Shown: positions 42,835 to 54,200 of the stretch, piece after piece
Position numbering within the stretch: the first letter of the stretch is position 1
Layout: the number at the start of each line of letters is the position of its first letter
Origin: Aculops lycopersici
Taxonomy: Eukaryota > Arthropoda > Arachnida > Trombidiformes > Eriophyidae
DNA length: 64,000 nucleotides
NCBI GenBank assembly: GCA_015350385.1
Contig: WNKI01000002.1
Span: 5,388,636-5,452,635 of the forward strand
Direction: 5' to 3'
Notes under the pieces: model-generated
What the model was told of the DNA's origin: nothing
The model's input: only the letters and a program-made list of their open reading frames with translations
Database searches by the model: none
Program-made: the position numbers and the translations under genes

Positions 42835-45800
42835 CTGTCAAGAAAACAACAGCGACTTATCGTGCAGCACCTGTTGCGATGACAAAGAATTTGCATATGG
42901 TGCTTACGCCATGAAGCCGGGATCATGCGTTTGTCTTGAGAGAAACGAAGAGCCCCCATTCGAATAAAAGGAGAGAGCCTACAACAAAATCTATGCCGTC
43001 GACAAACACTAGAGGATTGGACCTAACCCTGGACAGTGTAGCAAAAGCTTTTCGTTTGCTCAACTTGCCAAAGCTACCCTCAGAACAATGGTCGTCGGCT
43101 AAAAATGGAGGATTTGGAAGGCGAAAGATAAGCCGAGCTGAAGAAGTGGAACTGACTACTTGAGATTCGTCACCAGTTAGAAGTCAAAAAATAATTGATC
43201 AACAAAAAAAGAGACTTCTCGGGGGACATCTAAGGAGGAAGTCAATAATTGCATTTGCATAAGTGTTGTTTGATTCCCCTGCAACTTGCATGTTTTTGGT
43301 CCTCAGTAATGTTTTTCCTCAAAGAATTCATCAAGTTTGACAGGAGAGAAGGACAGAGGTAATGAAATGAATGAGATGGCTACAAATATCACTCTGTTAG
43401 GCATCGAAAGCAACTCATACGTTTGGAAAATGTCTGAAGTTCGAAAGCGCATTAGTACTTTGTCAAATCCGCGAACAAAGTTTGGCTAAGAAGTCAACCT
43501 TTTGATAGTCGACGAGATGGCGTCTGCCTCTTGATGAGAGCTATTAATTGTGCCAGCCTAAGATGCTTAGGCACCCAAAACAATGAATGCTAAAATACAA
43601 GTGTTTGAGTCAACTGCTCCAATGATTTGAGCATCATAGGATGCCTCTATTCTTGAGCTAGTCTACCTGAGGCGCTTCCAATTGCTCAGAAGCTAGCTTG
43701 ACTAGCTTAGTTTATTCTCTCGTTCTAATTAAAACTACGCTTGCAATTGGAACTGTTTAGAACAGTTGAAAACTGGATAAAAGTGCGAGGGAGAGAGAGA
43801 GAGATTTCATAAAATTTCACGCCAACCCGAATATAATTAGCAATAACAACAGAACAAAACGAGACAGAGAGTATCGGAGTTAAATACACAGTACAACATG
43901 ACGATGGCAAATGCAATATACAACTTCAATAATTCAACTTCGCACAGGTTAAATTACTCGACTGCACATATAACTAAAAAAGGTTGCCGTTCTATGCACG
44001 TTCCATTGTCTGTCTTCGAAGTCTCGCCCTTCTTACTACAACTTGTTGCTGGTAAGAAGGGCTGCTGCTTCCATCGCCGCCCAAGCTTCTTTCAGGTGAA
44101 CTCGTGACGTCGCTCGCTTAGTGAGAGGCTCCAAAGGAGGCTTACAATTCAGCTAACTACTACGCTTACAATTGCACGACCAATGGATTTGGGCGAGCAG
44201 CAGCAGCAGCAACAACAAGTGTCTATTTCTTGTTAGTTATAATTGCGATTAAATCCGTCTCGCCAGTCTGCTGGAGTTGCTTGCTTATTTCAACAACTTT
44301 TTGCATTAAGTTTTCCTTCCACAACAATTAACTCTTTTTGTGCGTTACCAATACCAATACTTGGACTTGGACCACCGCAGTTGGTGCTGCTCGCTAATAT
44401 TATTATTACCACAGAAACTCATCTCATGCATGCGATCCTCTTTCCTCTTTCTTCTTCCTCCTCCTCCTCCTCCTCCTCCTCACAAACCAAAGCTCTACTT
44501 GAAGGTCGTGTTGTCTATCAATAAAATATTGCGACTATAGAAGGAGATTGCAACATTCATCTTCGTCCTAAAGGTCTTCAATTTCATATAAATTTTTCAA
44601 TCTACATAAATACAACAATCGATTGCTCTATGATAGCAGACAAATTTATTATTGTCTTTTCTCATGCTATCGCTGGCACATCCGCTCGCTTGCATGTCAC
44701 CTGAGATTTCAGCGCACGAGAGGAAGGCATCAAAGGATTAGGTTGGTGTAGCTTTAAGGCGCTTTGAGTTTGTCGAAATCTTTGAAGGCCAAGGGAGAAA
44801 GATAACCTGAGAGCTGAAGAGGGAAGTCGCTACTTGTTGCATTTGCCACTTTGGCTGTAGTGATGAGCATTCACCTGGCTAACCCCAGATTGCGTGTAGG
44901 CGCGCGTGCGAAAACAAACGCTTCCTATTCCACGAGCGTGAGAATGATTAAGGGAGAGCCCGCCCTTTTAGCTGGCTGCTCGCAAGCAACTATCTAATTT
45001 CATTGCTCTCTGTACCCACCAGGGTTGTTGTCGCGTGTTAACAGCTACACGTCATTTAGTCGGTGGTTGGTCTTTTGGTTCTTTGGTTAGCAAGTTGGTG
45101 GTGGCCACTTGCAAGCGAACGCATTTTAGTCAAGATTTTGGTCTTGATGATGTTTAACTTTGGCGTGATCCTTGCTAATCTTTGTGTAATTTACTCGTAA
45201 TTGGCACTTCTCTCCTTTTGGGTGTCAACTCGACTCGAATCGACTAAAGCAAAAGCTAATGTTAATGCTAATGCTAATCCTAATGCTGATGCTAATGCTA
45301 ATGCCTCACTAGGTTAACAATTTCAGTCGCAGATTGTATTCATGTGGCTATCGCGTCTAAATTACAAGCAGTAGCAACAAAAAACGTAGCGAGAACGGAA
45401 GTGGCTTTGTGCGACGAGTTGATCAGTCAAATTTATTCAGCTAGTCAAAGTAAATGGAAAATTAAATTTATTTTGAACGTGCAATCAGCACGACAGCCGA
45501 GAGTCAACTTGTTAACTCAAAACCAACGAATACTTGTCATCCATCATCGACATCAATACCCGTCGACATCCATTAGAATGCTACGACTACTTGAATAAAC
45601 AAGTGTCTTGACAGTACACAGGTAAACATGCGCACTGGTCCCAGTTTCAGCCTGTGGGCTCTTGAATTTGAGAAGCTACCCAAACTATCGCGCCATAAAC
45701 TCTCATCTTACGACAACTTTCGCTGCAAAAACCGGGTGTGTGGGGCTACCCGCGGTGGCAAGCAACAAGTGGGTGGCTTGGTAGTCTACATCTACATGAA

Positions 45801-45971
45801 CTGGTGGCAGCGGCCGCGGAGACAGGTAGCAGGTAACAGCGCCAACTTGTTGGCGCTGCTCATGTTTTTGCTCGTTAGCATAATCGTTGAGCACGAGCAG
45901 TAGCGGGCGCAACGAAAAACTTCAAACTCTAGCTAGTCAATCAACCAGATCGCCGCTTGCTGCTCAGTAGC
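42835..45971. other. Gene-poor stretch, about 3.1 kb
   Basis: No supported gene. Contents: a (GA)n at 43790-43803, a small hairpin at 44026-44062 (11-bp arms), a (TCC)n at 44455-44482 and a hexamer array of GCTAAT-type units at 45254-45303. A 22-bp palindrome centred near 45847 (CAGCGCCAAC and its complement around TT) is probably chance. Confidence 0.4.
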
Positions 45972-46003
45972 TCAATATAACACTGACTTGAGGTTATATT
46001 GAG
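45971..46003. repeat. 11-bp inverted repeat with 11-nt loop
   Basis: CTCAATATAAC at 45971-45981 and its exact complement at 45993-46003. It overlaps the end of the candidate minus-strand coding exon next to it. A chance origin is possible at this length. Confidence 0.6.
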
Positions 46004-46319
46004 ACGCAGCAAGCAAGATATATACACCTAAAGCATTTCTTGTGCCATATGGATAGATAGGGAAAGGAACACGCTGCAACTCCAAAGATACAAATGGCAG
46101 CAACCAACCAAAGAGGCTTATCCAAGTTTCTTTCTCCGCTAGATATTTGTCTGCTAGATGTACTCCTCCTCCTACTCCTTGACGCAAACTAGTTAAATCC
46201 ACCGTTAGATTTGCCGAGGCGTCTTGCTGTGCCGCGGCGTTGAGACTCTCGCTTGCCAAGTTTGAGTCGAAATCTATGGTTGTCTGTGTTGTTGAGGTTG
46301 TTTTGTTGTTGCTACTCAT
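45972..46319 (-). CDS. Candidate first coding exon of an unidentified gene
   Basis: A minus-strand frame of 115 codons starting MSSNNKTTSTTQTTIDFDSN, with a hydrophilic, Ser/Thr/Asn-rich opening typical of real N-termini in this genome. An acceptor-like AACTAAATAG lies just before the ATG, and a donor (TTGCCAG|GTAAGC) near 46452 would end an upstream leader exon of the same transcript. A possible exit donor (TTTAG|GTGTAT) lies inside the frame. No domain is recognised and no continuation was found, so this stays tentative. It may be longer or shorter than drawn. Confidence 0.25.
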   Translation of the reverse strand: MSSNNKTTSTTQTTIDFDSNLASESLNAAAQQDASANLTVDLTSLRQGVGGGVHLADKYLAEKETWISLFGWLLPFVSLELQRVPFPIYPYGTRNALGVYILLAASQYNLKSVLY

Positions 46320-49300
46320 TCTATTTAGTTTTATCTTTTCTACCGGAAGATTGATGACGAGAACTCAAGAGGACGAAAGCGGCAAAGAGATTTACGCTCA
46401 GTTATCCTAGTGTCCGCCATCGCCACAAACTCGGCGGTAAATCTAACGCTTACCTGGCAAAAAGTTCACGCAACAAGTGGCGCCAACGAGCTTGAAGCTG
46501 ACCGTTGGCTCTCTGCTTTTGGTTGGCCAGCTTGAGAGGCAAAGGAGGAGAGAGAGAGTTTGAGTCTTGCATGTGAGCAATAGAGCAAGAGAAACGGCAA
46601 CGTTGGCAGTAGCAGCAAAAGCTTTCTATTTGAGAGCACAACTGGAAGCAAGATTAACTGCGAAAATAGCGGCAAGATGGGATCAAAACTATTTGGCTAT
46701 TGGGTTGCCCTTTCCCCTGTTAAGCTCGTTTTTGCGTTAATAGTTTTTGTTAGACAATTTCACTTATTGCCCCTCCATCTACTCGCTTATTTACTTGCCT
46801 GACTTTCAAACTCAGACTTCCCATCCTCTTTGTGCTCCCGCCTCACTCTCTGTAACAAAATCGATTTGTCTCATTGGTTTGCATTGTGCACCAAGTGGCG
46901 GTCCAGCAGACCGCCCAGTTCAATGGCGAATGGGCGTGCCAACACCTGAGTCGGGCGCGGTAGTTGGTGAGCGAGTTGAGACAAGAGGGCGGCAACTAGT
47001 TGATTAATTAGGCGCGGATTGTTTGTTGGCGAGACGATTGTTGCAGTTGCAGTTGCTGCTGTTTTGTTGTCTACCAAGAAGAATGAGCAGCGGTCTACAA
47101 ACTAGATCAAACTCGTGCGCAACAATCTAGCATCAACAAGTTGCTGCTCGCTAATTAGCTAGCTTTGCACGGTTCCAGCTCTCGCTTGAGCAGAGCGCCT
47201 GTTCCTTGTATTCGTGTGTGCTGCAACTAGATTAGCAGAAATGGCGAGGTTTAGTTTTTAGATATTGAAACATCGAGAGACAAAGATACAAATACAAAGG
47301 AACAAGTGTTGACTCAATTCAGTAGGCCTTTTTGCTGTGGAAGTAGCCAACCATACCACTGTCCAGCTGGCGGCTTCTCAGTAGCCTATCGACAAGACTA
47401 CCTGTCGACGAATGGTACAGGTGACTTGGCCTCCCAGGTGCAGACTCGCGTGGGTGGGTAGCGCGCGGCACTGTGCTTTTCTTGTTGGAGCTTTCAGGTA
47501 ATTTACAGTTGAACGATTAAAGAGAATGGATTAATCTATTGACGAGAAAGAGTGAGGAGATGTCCTGATTTCTCGCCCGAGAACTTAATAAAAGCGAATG
47601 ACCGTTTGTAAATAATCGTAACTTCATTAGATTGATGTCATCGAGGCTCATCTTTTTTCTGTTAAAGCCGACAACAAAGTCTACTAACGAAAAATTGACT
47701 TGAGGAAGAGTAAAAACTGAAACTAGGGCGAACGAGCGAGAGAAACGAGCCGCCAGGTGGGCAATAAATTACAATCTTTAACTCGGCCAACTTGACGCTA
47801 AATCTACATCAGTGCGACTCCCTAACCGCTACTTTGGTGGCGTAGCATCACTATCAATATAAGTCGTAGTTTTTTGCCTTCAACCACCAAAGATCACGAA
47901 TGAAAATATTAACTACACGTGCAATGATAATAGTAATAACAACAACAACAACAACAACAACAACAATAATAATAATAATAATAATCAGGCGGCTAGATTT
48001 AAAAACTCTGCTGTATCCTTGCGTCTGATGACTGTAATCGTAGCTCAACCCACAACAAGAGCAACTGCATAAAGTACTAAAGCAACATACTGCCAGCCGC
48101 TTTTTCGGCAAGCTAGTTGCAATTGAGTAACTTAAGCAGAGAGCAGCGCCAATCGCGCAACTGGGGCGCCGAAAGCTAGGCCAACAAACAACAGGTCGTT
48201 GTTACATCGTCCAGTTTGCCTTTTGTCTAGTTGTTGGATTTGGCAAACTTTGCATTGAGCTCACGCGCTAGAAAACCAATCGACAGGTGCAATTTCTAGA
48301 GCCGCCAATCGGAGAGTCAAGCTTTGGGATGTAACGGCAACAATAACAACAGCAACAGACTGGACTACGGGAACGAAACGCGCGCGCCAACCTGTTGCCT
48401 CCTAGCCACCTATCTGCCTGCTTACCTGCCGACCAGCAAGCCATTCCGCTTGCTCGACGAGACAGGCTGTCGAGTCTTTTATTTTATCTTTCTCGTTGCT
48501 CTGTTCGAGTTCATCCAGTTGGACAGAAGATGAGAGCTGACTCATCGACTTTGTCGTTGGATCCATTTGCTTCACTTAAAGTTATCATCATCGTCGTGGT
48601 TGTTGTTATAATATCCAAGTGAATGGACGGCACAGTAGTTGCAATGTGTCTTTCCATTCCAACTCTCACACATCACAACCGACATCCAGCTGACCGGACG
48701 TAGGGTTTTTCTTTCGCCTTTTCATTTTCATATTCGTCTCTAGTTGTTTGTCCAACTTGACTGCCATACCGGCGGTCTCCCAAGTAAGCCGCTTGGCGGC
48801 GCTTCCATCCGCTGGCCACAGGTAGCCGCTACCATCGCCGCGGAGACTGGCAACAGACTCGACGTTGAGAGTGTCTACGTATACAGCAGGGGCGGCAACG
48901 GCAGCAAGTGGTTTTGCCTCTAACCTACTCCGTAACGCAACCTAAAGCAACGCAAAGAGAGCGAGTTCCGTCGAAGTCGAACTAAAGCTGAGTGGCTTCA
49001 TCGTTATCGTCGAAGGCGACCAAGCTGCTGGAGACTATGGTGTCCGAGACTCCGGCAATGGGGAATTTCTCGCATTTGCAATAAAGTGGATAGGTGAGGC
49101 CAGCGAACAGGTTGCTGTTGCTACTGCTGCCGCTTGCTTGCTCGCTTGCCTGCCGTCATTTCGCTAATCTTTGCCGGAGATCTTGACGCGCTTCGGCGTC
49201 TTGGATTCGACAGGTAGGCAGCAGTTGAAATTAGAGGCAGGTAGACAGACTGGCAAATAGTAGCATTAGCAAGAGCTAGATTCGAGCTGCTCACTTGGCC

Positions 49301-51245
49301 CGACAATTGAGTTACCTGCTCGTTTGCAAGTTGGCAAAATCGAATGACGAGAGGGATAAGACGAGAGAGAAGGAGGAGGAGGATTAGGACTTCGAGTAGT
49401 GGGATGATGAAGTATTCCAAGCTACTGCAGCGGCTTAGCTAGTTAGCTGGTTAGTTAAGCGACCGAAGCTTGTGATTCAATGGAGTAGACTTGAGCTCTG
49501 CTGCCTGCAGGCTAACTAAGGAGTTTCGCCGCTTGCAGGCATCAGCTGGAAGCGAAACAGGTGAAGCCAGCGGGCGGTAGGACTACTACTGCTGGCCGAG
49601 GCGCAGCTCACCTGTTGCAACTAACCATCGTTTCTCTTCAGCAGGTAGGCGGCAAGCGAGTGGGCAGGCGAGCAAGCGAATTGGGCGGCGCCAGCTGCCA
49701 GTGCTCTCGGTTGGCTCTGGGATTGGGGTTGAGATTGAGTTTAAGTTTCTTTTTCTGTTTCTCTGCTACCAATACCTCTGGCTGCTTTGGCCGTGTGAGA
49801 AAGGGACGGAGAGAGAGAGAGAGAGGATTCAGGTTGAGGGGGAGGCAGCATAGTTTCAGTCACTCTTATTCCGTGTGTTGTACTGGAAATCCACTTGTTG
49901 CGCGCCACTTGCTTTACTGGTCTAGCATTACCAAGTTGCTTGTGGTTGTGGCACACAAAACAGCCAACCAAAGAAGCTCAATAGAGAGAGAGAGAGAGAG
50001 ATAGGTAAAGAAAGAAAATAGCAAGAGAGGAGAGTAAGAAAAGAAAAAGAAGAAGCAACTCAACTTCCAGCTTCTGGTTATCGCTTGCCCAACTGCTATT
50101 TGCAATAACCGAGAAGCGAGAGGAATTCGCGTCGAGTTTCGGCTCAAGAAGTGGGAGAGTAAAACTAGCATCGAGCTCAAAGTAAGCGTCTATTTTTCTG
50201 CTATGGCTCGACTGTCTGACTGATTGAGAGGATTCACGAAGCCGAGGTTTTGGGTGAGTTTTGAGGAGTCGTTTCTGCAAATTTCCACCCAGAAGAGTGC
50301 CACAACCTCGAAAACTAAAGCCACAAACGACGAGAGAGGGACGGAGAGAAGTTGCCTTTAGGTATCAGATAGTGCGCTTCTATGTTGTGGTCTTTCTCTA
50401 TTGCCATTGCTAATGTTGTTGCTGCAGCTTCTGCTTTTGCTTCGAGTTTACCAACAAAACCGCAGAGAGTTCAAGTTGAAAAGCAACGAAACAACAATAA
50501 ACACTACGACGACGACGACGACGAAGAGGCGGCAACCACCAAAACTTTGGACTCTCGTCTATTGCAACAGCGCGCACTGGGTGATAGTTATAGCTAGTTT
50601 GTTAGCTAGCTAGATATCGTTGGCCTCGACGGCATCCTGTTTGGCCCTTCAGCTAGCCAGTCAGTGGAACCCGAGTGCCATGCATCAAAACACAACGAAA
50701 CCATAGAGCACCACGAGACTTTTACCCCCGCCGATCATTTTGTTAGTTAGTTAGCCAGTCGGATATAACAAACGTGCAGCGAGGAGAAAACTCTTAACAC
50801 ATGTGCCGGGCGAGAAATAAAACTTTTAATCGTGTAACCTAGAAGCTAGATGCAACAAGCAAATGAGCAGCCGACGACCGCAACTAAATAATTCCACCGC
50901 GAGTTCATCAAACGAGTGGCTCAGTTTACGCATCGATGGCTTAGAGTCGAGTGTGCGAAAATCATTAACTTTTCCAGTTCATCATCAATATTAACAGCAG
51001 CAACAACAACACCAGCAACAACAACACCAGCAACTACTTTGCAATCGAGTCTCGGCATCAGTTTACTAGCCTCATATTATTTTCTGGCCTCATGTTACGT
51101 TAGCAAAGAGAGGAGCTTGTGAGTTAGGAAAAGATTTTTTATAAGGCCAATTGTGGCAATCCTCGAGGCCGCAACCAAAACAAGCAACGAGTGCAATGTT
51201 TAGTGGTAGAAAAGCGGCATCAAAATCACAAAGAGCAACTAGAAG
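46320..51245. other. Gene-poor stretch, about 4.9 kb
   Basis: No supported gene. Simple repeats include (CAA)n/(TAA)n at about 47938-47985, (GA)n at 49809-49824 and at 49981-50000, and (GAC)n at 50507-50523. The last few hundred bases before 51246 are probably the leader and promoter of the large plus-strand gene; a stop (TAG) sits in frame two codons before its ATG. Confidence 0.4.
47938..47985. repeat. (CAA)n followed by (TAA)n
   Basis: About 48 bp of AAC/CAA triplets changing to AAT triplets. On the minus strand it gives a spurious Ile/Val-rich frame. Confidence 0.9.
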
Positions 51246-54200
51246 ATGAGAAATCAATACAACCTTAAGCCAATCGACGCGGCTAGCAGCACAACAAATT
51301 CCAGGTCGTCGCCAGAAGATAGCAGTGGCCAGCAACAGAAAAAGCCATCAGACAACAAACGTTTGGCTGGATTCAAGGGCCGGCTGCATAATTTTGTCTC
51401 CAGCAAGCTAACGAATCACCTGACACCTATTGGTGTCCAGCAAACCACACCTGGAGTAGGTTTGCATACGAATAAGCAATTGAACGGCGAGCAGCAAAAT
51501 TTACTCAGAAATGCCAAAATACTCCAAACTATTGGTGGTAACAGCAACAGAAATCAACAAAAGCAACCACAAGTTAGAAGAATAATGATACAAAATAGTA
51601 ATAATAACAAACAACAATTGGGCCCATCGATAACCTCAACACGACCACCTGCCAAAGCCCCAGGTGGTGGTGTGTCGTCGTCGGCCGAGTTTAATGCGCG
51701 CCGATTACTCCAGCAACATTACCATTTGCCACCCCAAAATGCAACTAAAACAGTAGCACCAACAGCTACATCAAGTGAGAAAATATCGCATGAATTAGCG
51801 AGGTGCTACGATGAAATTGATCAAATTTACGATTACATTCGAGGTTTAGCACCGTTGCCGCTTCAATTGCGCAAGATCAAGTCTATCGACTTCGAGCTAC
51901 TTGAGGCCAGCGAGAAGCGATTGGCCAGGCAACAGCAACAAGCTGCTCTACTTCATCGAAACAGATTGCAACAACTAGCCAAATTGGAGAATGCAACCCA
52001 GGGCTCAAATTCCAATCGAAACTCAGCAAGTCAATCGGGCGGAAGTGATAAGTCGGCCTCCGCTTCCACGTCAACCGGTTCCTCGACGGCCCATCACCAG
52101 AAGCCGGCAAAGTTGAGACAACGCGACGCCTCGCCCGAGGCCAAGCGCCGCGTTGCCCGAGTGCCATCACCGATAAAAGTTGTCACAAGTCAACTAAGTC
52201 ATCAGAGCAAACCTAACGTAAAACGAGTAGAGAGTTTCAATTTGGGAGGATCCACTGACGATGGGATGTTGCAAGTTGGATCAAAAACAAGTGTTAGCAA
52301 CAAGAACAACACTCAACAACAGCAAATAGGTAAACCTTCCTATCTAATTGGCACTCCGCAAAGGGGTCAACTATTTCGCCTACCTCGAGCTCATTCAACA
52401 TCGACACTCAATAAGCCGGGCGAGCGGACGGCAACAAGTGGCAATGCGCATATAGCGGCGAGAGTGGCGAATGCAAATGCCCAAAACGATAAGCAAGATG
52501 AGGAGAGATTGAGGAAGCAAAGTTACACCAGAACTCTACCTTCTCTTCACAAAAACTCGCGCCTCCTACCTGGAGACGAGGAATCTCAGCGGATGTCAAA
52601 CTCATTGGGCCGGCTGAGGACTCGACTGTTCAATTTAGAAAGAGCAAATCCATTTAATGAAACTAGAAATAAGCGCGAAACTCAGCAGCGCAAGCAATCA
52701 ATTGATCTCGTTGAAAGTTACGTCGACGACGATGACGGCAGCCAAAGTTCAGATAATGAGCAACAAGATTGTGATAAGAAATCCATGACAACTTTGGACA
52801 ACTTGAATCATTCAGTTTCTACCTCAAACAACGAGCAACCTAAACGAAGAAGATCCCAATCCGAGCAACGGTCTGACGAGAAGTCAGCAAGTGATACCAA
52901 CTCAAGCTCGACCTCCTCCTCGTCGACCTCCTCGTCTAGTATAGAGCGACTCGGAGTCTCAACGAGAGATACTGACAACAGCTTGACCCGACGGATGTCG
53001 AGTTCCTGCGGCGAGAAGTTGACGGAAAAGTCGCATAGTGATTATGAGAATGAGTCGGCGAGTTTAAGCGACGAGGAAGAGGCAACAAGTGACGGTGCAA
53101 CGTCATCCTCTTCCGGTTCCTCTAAATCGAGCTCGTCGTCGTCGTCGTCTGGCTCCTCGACAAGCAAGTTGGACGATTCGAGGGGTAGCGAGAAGAAAAA
53201 GGGGAAAACTAACGAAGGATCTCACATTAGGACAAGCGCGATTTTACAGCAACAACAAAGAAGTCAACCAATAGAAGAGCATATTTATGAGCAAATCCCT
53301 GCCCACAGAAATCTGATTCACCATCACCAACAACAGCCATCGGCCGCTGCGAGTACGAGAAAACAGCAGCGACAACCTGTTGAATCCTACATCACCAGCC
53401 GTCAGCCAAGACCACTACCGCCGCCCACGACTAGCAACAAGTATCCTGTGGCCTATGCGCATCCGAAGACAACTGCATCGACAAATATAAAGTCGGCCTA
53501 CCTCAAGACTTCTGGTGCGGCACCAAGATTTGGCAGCAACTCTGGTGGTCAGCAAAATCAATATCCCTCGCTACCCATGGCTTCACTTAGGCCATTCAGC
53601 CAGCATTACACAACGGCAGCTGGAAGCGGAGGCGGAAATAGACACCAGCAATCGAGCGGATTTCCCCATCGGTACCGTCTTTCAGTTGGAAATTTACACC
53701 TCATATCGCCATATCTAACGCCTAGTCAGCCAGCAATTTTACACCAATACCCGGCACAAATTAGACAACATCACGTGGCTATGAATCCAAGTCACCTGTA
53801 CCAGTCGCAACACGCGGCAGAGCAATTGAATAGATCAAGTAGTTCAAGTAAAGTGAATAGAATTAGGGCGCCAAAATTATCGCCTGCTCAATTGATAGCC
53901 AAGATCCAAATGCCGCGGGCGGCGAGTAAGAAACAGCAAGTTGAGAGTCAAGATAAGCAACACCAACATCAACCCCAGCAACTTTACATGTGGCCTCCAA
54001 CTATACATCCGGTTAGTGGGCAAAATATCAAAAGCAACCCAAGTGATAATCTATTTGTCAATCGCCAGCGAGGATCTGCCCGTCGATTGACTGCCATTGG
54101 TATCGAGGACGCGCTAGGCTACCCCCAAATTTCAGCCGCAGCTCAAGCCAGTAACTCAATGAACCGGCGGATGTCAGAGCAACAGCAACAAGTGGTTGAG

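Noticed and set aside
44026..44062. 11-bp inverted repeat as a microRNA hairpin
   Set aside because: The stem is too short for a microRNA precursor and such repeats are expected by chance in this much sequence.
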